From: CAYLHF01 sp964383365
Lineage (GTDB): Bacteria > Bacteroidota > Rhodothermia > Rhodothermales > UBA10348
Assembly: GCA_964383365.1 (NCBI GenBank)
Contig: CAYLHF010000010.1
Location: forward strand, 1-64,000
DNA: 64,000 nt
Direction of reading: 5' to 3'
Shown here: positions 28,130 to 37,628 of the stretch, in pieces
Position numbering within the stretch: the first letter of the stretch is position 1
How the letters are laid out: every line of letters starts with the position of its first letter
Notes under the pieces: model-generated
The model's database searches: none
The model's input: the letters and a program-made list of their open reading frames with translations, nothing else
What the model was told of the DNA's origin: nothing
Program-made: the position numbers and the translations under genes

Positions 28130-29173
28130 TCAGTCAAAAAACGGTATCTGTCCCAGAATCGATTCAACAGCGATCTGTACGGCAGCATCGCGATGGTCTC
28201 TGTTTTCCTCCCGATCATACAGATATCCTTCGACGAATCTCCCGATGGTTCGAGCCAGTATCTCGCAACCGAAGTGCACGGCATGATGATGTTCAAACTC
28301 CTTCGTTTGTAGCCATTCCCCCTTTCGGTTCCAGACGACATCTTTATAGGTGTCTACAAACGCAGCATTAAACTGCCGAAACCGTCTCCTGATACGAGGA
28401 GTTTTCCCACATTGTGCCTGCATCCACAAATGGGCGGACAGATGCGCAACATCCTGCGCCGGGTGACCATAGTGACAGAATTCCCAATCTATGATGCGAA
28501 CGCCGGCAGGTGCCATCAGAATGGACCGTGGCCAGAGATCGCCCATGGTCAGACAGGTACCGGATTGAAGCAGACGGCGACCAAGATTCCTGGCCTGTTC
28601 GTCCACTCGCTCCCATTGATGAACCCCCTCGCGCCTGACAGCATCCCCGACCATTGAGTATTGATTCAGGAACCGAGCCTCCTGAATCGGAATGTTCGAA
28701 AATGCCGCGGCGTACCGTTCACCTCCGGATGTGGAAACATGCAGATTAGCCAGAAATACTCCTATTCTGGTGGCGCACGATTTAATTTCCGTATCTACCG
28801 GGGCAGCGTTAATCCACTCGTCCAGTTCCGGGTGCTGACCAAAATCTTCCATCACGATCGTGAACTGATGTGGAAACGCTGCCAGCAAACCCGGAGTACG
28901 GAGCCTCAAGGATGTAAGATTTCTCAGGAGAGCGTCCTTTTCGAATCCCTTGAGCATTCGAGCTTCGAATACGATCCGCCCGGGGTCCAGCGTGACCTCC
29001 GGGTGAGCGGCAACAAACGGCGGGGCAATCTTAACGATCACTGATTTAACCGGGCCGGAAACCCTCCAGACATAATTCACTTGCCCACGGCCCAGTTTGG
29101 TGGCGCTGTGGACCGACTGCAGGTCGGGTACGTTATCTCGAACGAACGTTAGAATAGAGGAAGCGTCCGTCAT
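28130..29173 (-). CDS. APH-fold small-molecule kinase, methylthioribose-kinase-like
   Basis: 347 residues. Aminoglycoside-phosphotransferase/choline-kinase fold: a Gly-rich N-lobe loop (LGRGQVNYVWRV, about 27-38), the ATP-binding Lys in VIVK (about 45-48), catalytic loop GDLW (211-214) with the usual preceding His replaced by Met, and metal-binding IDWEFCHYG (228-236) in place of IDxE. This arrangement is closest to methylthioribose kinases, but thiamine- or choline-type kinases share it. It is the last gene of the operon, 40 bases after an MTA-phosphorylase-like gene, which is the main reason to favour a thiosugar or nucleoside substrate. Confidence 0.7.
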   Translation of the reverse strand: MTDASSILTFVRDNVPDLQSVHSATKLGRGQVNYVWRVSGPVKSVIVKIAPPFVAAHPEVTLDPGRIVFEARMLKGFEKDALLRNLTSLRLRTPGLLAAFPHQFTIVMEDFGQHPELDEWINAAPVDTEIKSCATRIGVFLANLHVSTSGGERYAAAFSNIPIQEARFLNQYSMVGDAVRREGVHQWERVDEQARNLGRRLLQSGTCLTMGDLWPRSILMAPAGVRIIDWEFCHYGHPAQDVAHLSAHLWMQAQCGKTPRIRRRFRQFNAAFVDTYKDVVWNRKGEWLQTKEFEHHHAVHFGCEILARTIGRFVEGYLYDREENRDHRDAAVQIAVESILGQIPFFD

Positions 29174-29213
29174 ATCTATTCACCTTGAGTACCCCAATAT
29201 CAACCGCAGGGAT

Positions 29214-30026
29214 CTATTCGGCAAACTGATAGAGCATATTCGCGGGTGAAACCGGATTTGCACGTTTCAGGAATAGAAACACAAGGTCCCGAAGGGCCTT
29301 TTTTGAAGCCACGAGAGAATCTCCCACTGAATCTGAAGACTCCGGTTCAGATCCCTCCGACAGAGAGTATTTATGTCCCACACAGATACATGCACAGGGA
29401 ATATTGAATTCGTTCGCCAGTACAACTTCAGGACCCACGGTCATCGAGTTGACCTGAGCTCCAAGACGACCCCATAAAGAGTTCTCCGCACTCGTCTTGG
29501 TACGTGGTCCCCCCACATAAGAAAAAACGACGGGGCCGAAAAGTGGTCCGGCAGCACCCGGTAACTCATCCGCCATCTCCCGAACCTGTTGGCGCAGTGT
29601 CGTAGAAAGTAATCCATCCCGGAGTACAAGATGACCGTGACTCGATGACGGATGATCAAACATGGTACAGCTTTCTCCACCCGGTAATCGATTGTCAGGC
29701 ATGAGGATATCCGAGACTTCCAGCAGTCGATTGAGAGGAATGTCAGAATCCAATACTCCGACAGAGCTCGTGATCAGAAGCGCGCCGCAACCTGCAGCTC
29801 TCAACGCCCACGCGTAGGCTCGGTAGGGAATCTGGTTGGGTAGATAGCGATGCGGGAGTCCGTGCCGGAAGATAATCCACGCCGGTCGCTCCAATGCACC
29901 AACCTGATACAGGTCGACACATCCATACGGTGTCTCTACCGATATGCTGTTCATCGTGTCGACAAACGATGAATCGGTGAAAGCTGAGCCAAGAATAACG
30001 GCGACGGATTGTGTGTGTCGGATCAT
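29214..30026 (-). CDS. Purine-nucleoside/MTA phosphorylase family protein
   Basis: 270 residues. The segment FRHGLPHRYLPNQIPYRAYAW (about 53) matches the RHGxxHxxxPxxxxYRA phosphate-and-ribose motif of the MTAP/PNP trimeric family. ITSSVGVLDSDIPL and MTVGPEVVLANE correspond to the later conserved blocks, the latter holding the Met that contacts ribose. The enzyme cleaves a nucleoside with phosphate to a base and a sugar 1-phosphate. The N-terminal GSAF replaces the usual GGSG, so substrate use may differ. It is two bases from the importer ATPase gene and upstream of the kinase. Confidence 0.78.
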   Translation of the reverse strand: MIRHTQSVAVILGSAFTDSSFVDTMNSISVETPYGCVDLYQVGALERPAWIIFRHGLPHRYLPNQIPYRAYAWALRAAGCGALLITSSVGVLDSDIPLNRLLEVSDILMPDNRLPGGESCTMFDHPSSSHGHLVLRDGLLSTTLRQQVREMADELPGAAGPLFGPVVFSYVGGPRTKTSAENSLWGRLGAQVNSMTVGPEVVLANEFNIPCACICVGHKYSLSEGSEPESSDSVGDSLVASKKALRDLVFLFLKRANPVSPANMLYQFAE

Positions 30027-30028
30027 GA

Positions 30029-30772
30029 TTATTCCATCTCCTTCGGACGACCCGGAGGCAACGTGTTCCAGAATCGAACTTCGTCGCCGATGCCTTCTCT
30101 TCGGTCCGTCACGAACGCATCGAGCGTCTTCGCCACCTTCATTGCCCCATGGTCCAGCGTCGCATATTGATCTCCAATACTGATAGCCTCGCGAAGATCG
30201 TGGGTAACAAACAGGGCTGTCAATTTGGCCTCAGCCGATAATTCGATATACATATCCTGCATTTCCCTCCGGGTCTGCACATCCAGACTTCCGAACGGCT
30301 CGTCGAGTAAGACCACGGACGGATCCACGGCGATAGCACGGGCAAACGCCACGCGTTGTCGTTGCCCACCCGAAATCGCTTCCGGTTTCTTATTTCCGTG
30401 ATCCTGCATATCGATCTGTTTCAACAGCCGCTGCACGCGTTGGTTACGCATTTCAGTCGATATCCCGGCTACGCGCATACCGAATCCGATATTGTCGGAA
30501 ATACTCAGATGCGGAAACAGTAGTGCATCCTGAGACAAATAGACAATTCCACGCTTTGCCGGCGGTAGGGATGATATATCCGCATCGCCAATCACAACAC
30601 TACCGGAATCAGCGGATTCATGTCCGGCTACTATTCTGAGTAGAGTCGTCTTCCCGCATCCGGACGGGCCGAGAATACTCATCGTTTTTCCGGACTCGAC
30701 CGCAAGACTTACTCCATCCAACACCCGTTCCCGGCCAAACGTTTTGACGATATGTTGTATCCGCAGGGTCAA
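30029..30772 (-). CDS. ABC importer ATPase, YnjD-like
   Basis: 247 residues. Walker A GPSGCGKTT (about 34-42), Q-loop SQDALLF, signature ISGGQRQR, Walker B VVLLDEPFGSLD and H-loop VTHD are all intact. It belongs to the thiamine/iron/polyamine importer class. It follows the permease with one base between, as part of a complete SBP-permease-permease-ATPase set. Confidence 0.9.
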   Translation of the reverse strand: MTLRIQHIVKTFGRERVLDGVSLAVESGKTMSILGPSGCGKTTLLRIVAGHESADSGSVVIGDADISSLPPAKRGIVYLSQDALLFPHLSISDNIGFGMRVAGISTEMRNQRVQRLLKQIDMQDHGNKKPEAISGGQRQRVAFARAIAVDPSVVLLDEPFGSLDVQTRREMQDMYIELSAEAKLTALFVTHDLREAISIGDQYATLDHGAMKVAKTLDAFVTDRREGIGDEVRFWNTLPPGRPKEME

Positions 30773-30773
30773 C

Positions 30774-31559
30774 TTAAATGGAGGCAGATTTACGGCGCAT
30801 CACCAAGAGCGCAAGTGGAGGAAGCGTCAGAAGCAGGCTCGCGATCGCGGCGACATAGGGATTCGCTTCACCAATATAATCATACACCAGAATGGGCAGT
30901 GTTCTCACTCTACCGCCTCCAACGAGCAACGTTATTCCGTACTGATACCACGAGATAAGGAACGCCTGAAGAAAACAAATCTGTATCGCCTCTCGTGCAA
31001 CCGGGACCGTGACAAGACGGAAACGCTGCCAGTTGCTACATCCGAGTGATTCCGCATCTTCCTCAAGAGACCGAACGGTGTGGGTCCAGAATCCGTCAAA
31101 AAACAGGATCGAAAAAGAGACAATGATGGTGAATTGAGAGAGTATCACACCGAAAAAAGATCCAGCGATGCCCAATCGAAGATACAGGTTCATCAGGAGC
31201 GTCCCGAGGACGATGGGCGAGACGGCGAACGGTAAGTAGACGATCCGAAGCCAGTAGATTCGACGGCGATGATAGCTGACATACCGTCCTGCCAGGAAAC
31301 CCATACCTGTAGACAGTGCAGCTACGACCACGGAAAGTACAATCGAGTACGCGAGGCTCGTCAGCAGGTCCGACTGAGATCCGAAAAGTAGCGCCCAGTT
31401 GCGGAGCGTAATGCGAGACGGAAAGAGATGCGGAGCGAACCAACTGTCTGAGAAAGACAGAAGCACGAGATAGGCGACCGGCAAAAAAAACAGTCCCCCA
31501 CCCAGAACCAGGCCGATTCGGGGCCATCCTTCTGCAGGGTTTGATGCCCTATGATTCAT
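30774..31559 (-). CDS. ABC importer permease 2 (YnjC C-half-like)
   Basis: 261 residues from the ATG at 31559, whose ATGA overlaps the stop of the previous permease; an earlier ATG at 31571 is also possible (265 residues). Six hydrophobic segments, with the EAA-loop-like stretch EEDAESLGCSNWQRFRLV around residue 155-172 that docks the ATPase. In E. coli YnjC both permease halves are one protein; here they are separate. Confidence 0.88.
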   Translation of the reverse strand: MNHRASNPAEGWPRIGLVLGGGLFFLPVAYLVLLSFSDSWFAPHLFPSRITLRNWALLFGSQSDLLTSLAYSIVLSVVVAALSTGMGFLAGRYVSYHRRRIYWLRIVYLPFAVSPIVLGTLLMNLYLRLGIAGSFFGVILSQFTIIVSFSILFFDGFWTHTVRSLEEDAESLGCSNWQRFRLVTVPVAREAIQICFLQAFLISWYQYGITLLVGGGRVRTLPILVYDYIGEANPYVAAIASLLLTLPPLALLVMRRKSASI

Positions 31560-32412
31560 GACACGTTCCATCTATCCCCGGTATGCGGCGTCATTCCGGG
31601 GCTTCTGTCCAGTTTCTGCCCCCTGAATATCCAGGTGACGACTACTCCCACGGTGAGTGCGAACAGCAAGGACAGAGCAAACGCTTCCGGCTTGTCTGCG
31701 AGATCGAACAATGCATATTTCCTGTAAATCATTACGGATATCATCTCTGGCGACTGTCGTCCAAGTAACCACGGCAGTTCATACGAGCCAAAGAATGCGA
31801 CTCCCAGCAAGACGAGATTAGACCTGGCGCGTCCGAGCAATACAGGTACCGCGACGCTGAAGACCGAACGAAAACGACTGCAACCGAGCGAGACCGCAGT
31901 CTGCAGTAAACGCTTCATCTGTGTGGCGTCGTACAGCGCCAGGAACAGCAGAGAAAGGAACGGAATGCCAAATACCATGTGTCCTAAAATAATCCCGATT
32001 CCCAGTGGATCGGCGACAAATCCGCTCCCGGCGTCTATCGACAGAAGACGAAACACCCATCCGGAGGCAGAAAACCACTGAAAGAGGATAAAACCGACTA
32101 CTACGGACGGAACCGACACACTCATCATGAAGAGGGTCTTCGCGAATCCCGAACAGGCTCTCGTGACGAGTTGGAGGACTATTGCAAGAGAGATCGAGAT
32201 CGAAACGGAGAGTGAGAGCAGCGTTATCCAGAGGCTGAAGAGGATCGATTTCCAGGTTTCAGGACTGGTCAATACGCTGAGGACAGGACGAAACGACCAC
32301 GTTCTACTAAGGAGACCCGTCCCTCCGAACGCATAGAAGAGACCATATACCAACCCGTAGACCACCGGTCCAACGGAGAGGCCGATGACCAGAAGGATAG
32401 CCAGTCTTCCGA
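31556..32412 (-). CDS. ABC importer permease 1, 5' end lost in gap
   Basis: The frame is open into the gap. The first readable residues (GRLAILLVIGLSVGPVVYGL) already form the first transmembrane helix, so perhaps 10-20 residues are hidden. A GTG at 32365 is an in-frame start but would delete part of that helix. Several more membrane segments and an EAA-like loop (LLQTAVSLGCSRFRSVFSV) follow. It overlaps the next permease by four bases. Confidence 0.86.
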
Positions 32413-32512
32413 NNNNNNNNNNNNNNNNNNNNNNNNNNNNNNNNNNNNNNNNNNNNNNNNNNNNNNNNNNNNNNNNNNNNNNNNNNNNNNNNNNNNNNNN
32501 NNNNNNNNNNNN
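32413..32512. other. Scaffold gap (100 N) inside the importer operon
   Basis: Exactly 100 N. Unlike the first gap, the flanks share no repeat that I can see, so some real sequence is missing: the last residues of the binding protein and the first of permease 1. The true size is unknown but need not exceed about 100 bases to complete both. Confidence 0.9.
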
Positions 32513-33798
32513 ACCATCCGTACTCTAAAATCATCAAAAAGACGAATCATATAGGTAGCGTCCAATTCTTCGAGAGCATTCGTATCCGTTCTGATTCCTC
32601 TATCTCCATCCGGCCTCTGCTGTCGGATCTCCGATCGAACGGCCCGGAACGCCGATTGCATCGTGTCCGGGAGTGAACTCAGGTCCAGCACAGTTCCGTC
32701 TCCCCACACAGACGGATCTGATTTCTTGAGTTGTGCATCGGAAGACAGAAGGAAATTAGCCACGACAAGGGCTCCGGCCTTGTTTCCGGATAGCCTGGGG
32801 ATCCCGACATAATGACTGTTCTGTATCGAGCCCTCATCCATGATATAGGCCCGGACCGTGGAAGGAAAAAGGCCCTGAAGCACCTTGTTCTCTACTTCGG
32901 CATCGTTGTTACTCATCGAAAAATCGACTTCTCCATTTAAAAAGAGTTGGTGCAAACGGGCAACTGACGACGGATACGTTTCCCCGTGCTTCCAGAAATA
33001 CGGCCGAAGTGACTCGAGATAGGTCCACAGTTTCTCCGATGCACGGGTGTAGGCACCTTCGTTGAACGGACCCGACAACTCACCCGGTCCGCCGGCGAAT
33101 GCAATCAGCAGACCTTTCAAAAACGTCATACCTGTAAACGAAGAGTCGAACGTGAATCGACCTGGATGTCCTCTAACCCATCGGGCAAGTTCTACACGAT
33201 TGGTCGGAGGGGATGCGACACGAGCGGAATCGTAGATCATGACGAATTGCACATTCCCCCACGGACTCTCGTATCCATCTATATCCTGCTGGAAATCGCG
33301 ACCGATAAATCGATTCCCGAAATCGACATAGGTGCTGTTGGGTAGTCGGTCGACGAACGGACCATACAACGCCTCCAGTTGCCGTAACTGATAAAACGTC
33401 TCCCCGTTGATCCACACGAGATCGCTTGTACTCGTCGCAGCCCCTGCCTCCAACTCGGTCATTAACGATGTGACAATCTGACTCCCCTGACCGGATACAA
33501 CATTCAGATCGATATCATATCGCTCGCGGAGTTCGCGCGTAACGTATCCCTTCATGTATCGATTGATGAACGAGTCACCCGTCCACATCTTCATGTACAC
33601 ACGAGTCCCTCGCGCCGCGGATACAACCTCATCCCACGACGCATCGTCGACCCGATCCCAGGAGGCATCGTTCCCTCCGCAACCCGAAACCACAAGAGTC
33701 GCGATAAGGAAACATGCTGCAACCACATTGCTGCGAACGGTGATGGAATCGGACCTGGACTGCGCCCTCGTTAGTGCCAGATGAATCGTGGAGTTCAA
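32513..33798 (-). CDS. YnjB-like substrate-binding lipoprotein, 3' end lost in gap
   Basis: About 428 residues readable. The segments TSDLVWINGETFY, LYGPFVDRLPN, PWGNVQFVMIYDSARV and HPGRFTFDSSFTGMTFLKG match the YnjB family of binding proteins. A lipobox VSGC puts Cys at residue 40. The start is TTG at 33798, with TTGA overlapping the stop of the exporter gene; a GTG 24 codons later would give a shorter signal peptide and is the main alternative. After the lipobox a short unit is doubled (NDASWDRV/DDASWDEV); only the second copy fits the family. YnjBCD has been proposed to carry a thiamine-like compound, but the substrate is not established. Confidence 0.88.
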
Positions 33799-35594
33799 TG
33801 TACCGGGTCTCGTTCCTGATCCTGATATTGCAATTCATAGAGTCGCCGGTAGAGACCTTCCTGATTCAACAGTTCCTGGTGAGAGCCACGCTCCCGTACC
33901 GTACCCCTATGCATGACCAGAATCTGATGCGCATGCTGAATCGTGGATAGACGGTGTGCGATGGCAATGGACGTCCTACCTTTCATGAGTGTCTTGAGAG
34001 CGTCCTGAATTACCACCTCGGTCTCGGTATCGACAGACGAAGTCGCCTCATCGAGGACGAGAATTCCGGGATCAAAGGCCAACGCCCGGGCGAACGAGAG
34101 GAGTTGTCTCTGCCCATGCGAAAGTGACATACCCCGCTCTCTGACCTCGTGTTCATATCCTTCCGGTAACCTGCTAATAAATGCCTCTGCACCTATGGCC
34201 CGGGCGGCAGCCTCCATCCGGTCGACCGAAATATCCGGGCTGTTCAAGGTAATGTTTCGTGCGACGGACCCGGAGAAGAGAAATACGTCCTGCAGAACCA
34301 GTCCGATGTGTCTTCTGAGATCGGCGATAGCCAGCGATCGGATATCGATTCCGTCGACCAGAATCGTCCCCTTCTGAACATCATAGAATCGAAGGAGAAG
34401 ACTGATGACTGTCGTCTTCCCGGCTCCGGTAGCCCCTACGATTGCCAGAGACTGTCCGGGTTCCACTCTAAACGAGACATCTTTCAGGATCCAGTCGGCG
34501 GCATCACGTTCCGAATCGACCTCCGGATCATACGAAAACCAGACATTTCTGAATTCAATCCCGCCCCGAAACGGCGAAAGTTCCAGTGGTTCATCCGGCT
34601 GCGGAAGCGCCCGGTCGTGGTCGAGTAAGTCGAAAATACGCTCCGCACCGGCCATCGCACTCTGCAGCGTGTTGAACTGATCCGAAAGATTCCGAATAGG
34701 CTCGAAAAACTGACGCGCATACTGAATAAAGGCGATCAGGATGCCCAGGGAAAGCGTCCCGGACATGGCATTTAATCCTCCGAACCAGATAACGAGTCCC
34801 AGGGCTGTCGATGCCACGATATCAATCGTCGGCCAGAATAACGCGAAGTAGAATATGGTTTTTATATGAGCCTGACGATGGTCATCGTTGATTCGCTCAA
34901 ATCTCCGCAGTTGTTCGGTTTCGCGAGAAAACACCTGAACAATTTTCATTCCCGTGATATGCTCCTGCAGGAACGAGTTAAGCCGGGCGACCTGTTTTCG
35001 AGTCTCGCGGTACTGCTCCCTCACCTTTTTCTTGAACCAGAAAGACGCATAAAGCATCAGGGGCATGACCGCCAATGTGACAACCGCCAGAATCCAACTC
35101 AGGGTAAACATGAAATAGGCGATGAAAATCAGCCTGAACAGGTCTCCCATGATCGTTACGATGCCGGCGGACAGGACTTGACTCAGCGATTCGACATCGC
35201 TGGTTGTTCGGGTGATCAGCTTTCCGATGGGGGTACGATCGAAAAACGCCAGTGGTTGTTTCTGAATGTGCCGGTAGACCCGCGTCCGTAAATCGAAAAT
35301 GGCCTGCTGTCCTATCCACTGGGTCAGGTAAGCGTTGAAGAACGAGAGGGCGCTCTCGAGGGCAAGCAATCCAACCAGAAGCATCACCATCCGATTCAGG
35401 CCTGCGCCGTCACCCGGGACGATGTACTCGTCGATGGCAATCTGTACCAACTTGGGTCGCAGGGGCCCCAGGAAAGCGGCAACCATGACGCCAATGAACG
35501 CGATCAGCACCCAGTTTCTATATGGTCTCAGATAGGTAATGATGCGACGGAGCAGTCTCCCGTCAATACCCTTCGACTTACGGGCGTCGCTCAT
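33795..35594 (-). CDS. Heterodimeric ABC exporter subunit with catalytic Glu and degenerate signature
   Basis: 599 residues: six-helix exporter domain (1-320) and ATPase (about 345-590). Walker A GATGAGKTT and Walker B ILVLDEATSSVD with the catalytic Glu are intact, but the signature is LSHGQ instead of LSGGQ. The partner gene shows the complementary defect, as in TM287/288- and BmrCD-type heterodimers. It overlaps its partner by four bases upstream and the binding-protein gene downstream. The cargo (lipid, drug or peptide) is unknown. Confidence 0.92.
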   Translation of the reverse strand: MSDARKSKGIDGRLLRRIITYLRPYRNWVLIAFIGVMVAAFLGPLRPKLVQIAIDEYIVPGDGAGLNRMVMLLVGLLALESALSFFNAYLTQWIGQQAIFDLRTRVYRHIQKQPLAFFDRTPIGKLITRTTSDVESLSQVLSAGIVTIMGDLFRLIFIAYFMFTLSWILAVVTLAVMPLMLYASFWFKKKVREQYRETRKQVARLNSFLQEHITGMKIVQVFSRETEQLRRFERINDDHRQAHIKTIFYFALFWPTIDIVASTALGLVIWFGGLNAMSGTLSLGILIAFIQYARQFFEPIRNLSDQFNTLQSAMAGAERIFDLLDHDRALPQPDEPLELSPFRGGIEFRNVWFSYDPEVDSERDAADWILKDVSFRVEPGQSLAIVGATGAGKTTVISLLLRFYDVQKGTILVDGIDIRSLAIADLRRHIGLVLQDVFLFSGSVARNITLNSPDISVDRMEAAARAIGAEAFISRLPEGYEHEVRERGMSLSHGQRQLLSFARALAFDPGILVLDEATSSVDTETEVVIQDALKTLMKGRTSIAIAHRLSTIQHAHQILVMHRGTVRERGSHQELLNQEGLYRRLYELQYQDQERDPVH

Positions 35595-37393
35595 TCGATC
35601 TCCTCCAGCTCGGCTTCAAGTTGCTGTTTTCGGTAGAGCGAGGCGTAAATACCATCGTGTTCGATCAACTCCCTGTGATTGCCTGACTCGGCGATAGCCC
35701 CCTCATCCAGAACGATGATCTGGTCTGCATCCTGAACGGCCGAGATTCGATGACTCACAATGACGATGGTTCGGATTCCATGATGACGGCGGATATTCGA
35801 AAGAATCTTTCGTTCGGTATCGATATCGACCGCCGATAACGCATCATCGAGAATCAGTATCGAGGGGTCTCGTACGAGAGCTCTCGCAATCGAAACTCGT
35901 TGTTTCTGGCCTCCGGAAAGCGTGATACCCCGCTCTCCGACAAACGTCTGGAATCCATCGGGGAACTGATCCACATTCTCCAGCAGATCGGCATCCTCAG
36001 CCGCCAACCGTATATCGTCCTCTCCGGCGTCCATTCGTCCGAAGGCGATATTATTCGCGACCGTATCGGAAAAAAGGAAAACATCCTGCGGAACATACCC
36101 GATTCCTGACCTGAGCACATCGACAGGAATCGTCCGGGCGTCGTGGCCGTCGATGACGACCGATCCCTGGTTTGGATCAAACACACGGGAAATCATCTCG
36201 ACCAGTGTGGTCTTACCGGATCCTGTCCTTCCGACAATAGCCAGGGACGATCCGGCGGCCACATCAAGAGTAATGTCCTGCAGTGAGGGACCTGCGGCCC
36301 CTTCGTATGCGAACCACACATGAGAGAATCTGATGGCACCTCGAACTCCTTCTATGCCAGAATCTGTAGACGCTGAATCGCATACTTCCGGGTCCTGATC
36401 CAGAATACGGGTCAGTCGGTCCATCGAAGCAGCTGCCCGTTGTACCATCGTAATAACAAATCCCATCGATGCTACGGGCCACGTCATCAGAGCGACGTAA
36501 ATGATGTACTCAGCAATATTACCGATCGTAACCACACCTGCCATGACCAGTCGTCCACCCATCCAGACCACTATAATTCCAGCCATTCCCACGAGCATCA
36601 AAAAAATCGGCCGCCACGCAGCATCCATCATGGCCAGTGCGAGACTTCTTTTTCGATAAATATCGCTCTCGATATCAAAGGCTTCCGCCTCCATTTCTTC
36701 CCGGGCGTACGCTTTCAATACTCTAATTCCCGATAGAGCCTCATGGACATTCGATGTCAGGCGGGAATACTGGCTCTGTAGCGCATCACTTCTTGAATGA
36801 ACCAGGTGTGCCACGAAAAACACCGCCGTCGCCAGAAAGGGCATCGGGATAAGGGCATACCAGGTAAGTGTGGGTGATATAAAGAACATGACGGTGATCG
36901 CCACGACTATTATCACGAGGGCCCGGGTGGTATACATGATAGCGGGACCGATATACCGGCGGATCTGCTCAATATCGCTCGTCGCCCTCGTAATCATGTC
37001 TCCGGTCGCATGCGTCAGATAGAATCCATGCGACAACTGCTGTAAATGGTCGTAGAGCTGATTTCGGAGATCATATTCGATGTGACGGGACGCCACTACA
37101 ACCGTCTGCCGCATCAGGAACGAAAAGACCCCACTCAACACCGAAAGGGCGATTATGACCAGCCCGAAAACGAGAAGGGATGCGAAAAAATTTGCGAAGA
37201 CGTACTCCTGTACGGGAGTACCCGTGAATGACCGGTAAATCTCGACGTAACGAGGAATACTGTCGACCGCCTGCCGCACGACCATTGGAACAATAATCGC
37301 GAACCCGGAAGCCGCAACCGCGGCCAGCAATCCCGGCAGAAATTGTCGCCAGTACTTAATATAATAGTGATTTAATCGCGCCAGACTGCGCAT
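35591..37393 (-). CDS. Heterodimeric ABC exporter subunit with degenerate Walker B
   Basis: 600 residues: six-helix domain (1-325) and ATPase (about 350-590). Walker A GRTGSGKTT and signature LSGGQKQR are canonical, but Walker B reads LILDDALSAVD, with Asp in place of the catalytic Glu. Hence only one of the two ATP sites of the pair is fully active. It is the first gene of a seven-to-eight-gene minus-strand run to 28130. Confidence 0.92.
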   Translation of the reverse strand: MRSLARLNHYYIKYWRQFLPGLLAAVAASGFAIIVPMVVRQAVDSIPRYVEIYRSFTGTPVQEYVFANFFASLLVFGLVIIALSVLSGVFSFLMRQTVVVASRHIEYDLRNQLYDHLQQLSHGFYLTHATGDMITRATSDIEQIRRYIGPAIMYTTRALVIIVVAITVMFFISPTLTWYALIPMPFLATAVFFVAHLVHSRSDALQSQYSRLTSNVHEALSGIRVLKAYAREEMEAEAFDIESDIYRKRSLALAMMDAAWRPIFLMLVGMAGIIVVWMGGRLVMAGVVTIGNIAEYIIYVALMTWPVASMGFVITMVQRAAASMDRLTRILDQDPEVCDSASTDSGIEGVRGAIRFSHVWFAYEGAAGPSLQDITLDVAAGSSLAIVGRTGSGKTTLVEMISRVFDPNQGSVVIDGHDARTIPVDVLRSGIGYVPQDVFLFSDTVANNIAFGRMDAGEDDIRLAAEDADLLENVDQFPDGFQTFVGERGITLSGGQKQRVSIARALVRDPSILILDDALSAVDIDTERKILSNIRRHHGIRTIVIVSHRISAVQDADQIIVLDEGAIAESGNHRELIEHDGIYASLYRKQQLEAELEEIE

Positions 37394-37583
37394 TTTCCGG
37401 TCTCCGGGTGGGTTTTTAGATACACCGTCGCTACATTCTGTCCCCGCGAATCAACCGACCGTAATCCTCGTAAGACGTGCACGATTCCGTTCGTTGGTTG
37501 CGACAAGAACCGTCGAAACGCCCACGAGCGGTCGTAGATCCGCGCCTCGACTAAAGCCAGGGATATCAGTGTCCCCTTGATTA

Positions 37584-37592
37584 TGTTACTAT
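37584..37592 (+). promoter_or_regulatory. Possible extended -10 element before the SpoIIE-type gene
   Basis: TGTTACTAT at 37584-37592 resembles an extended -10 (TGnTATAAT) about 37 bases before the ATG. No good -35 is seen. The 235-base interval is divergent with the ABC exporter operon and otherwise featureless. Confidence 0.25.
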
Positions 37593-37628
37593 GCTCGGCG
37601 CACCGTTTTCCACCAGCCGTATGCCCGC

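Noticed and set aside
28130..29173. Kinase as an aminoglycoside-resistance gene
   Set aside because: Shares only the APH fold. Operon context with a phosphorylase and importer argues for metabolic salvage.
32413..32512. Second gap as another zero-length artefact
   Set aside because: The flanks share no repeat, and both neighbouring genes lack their ends, so real sequence is missing here.
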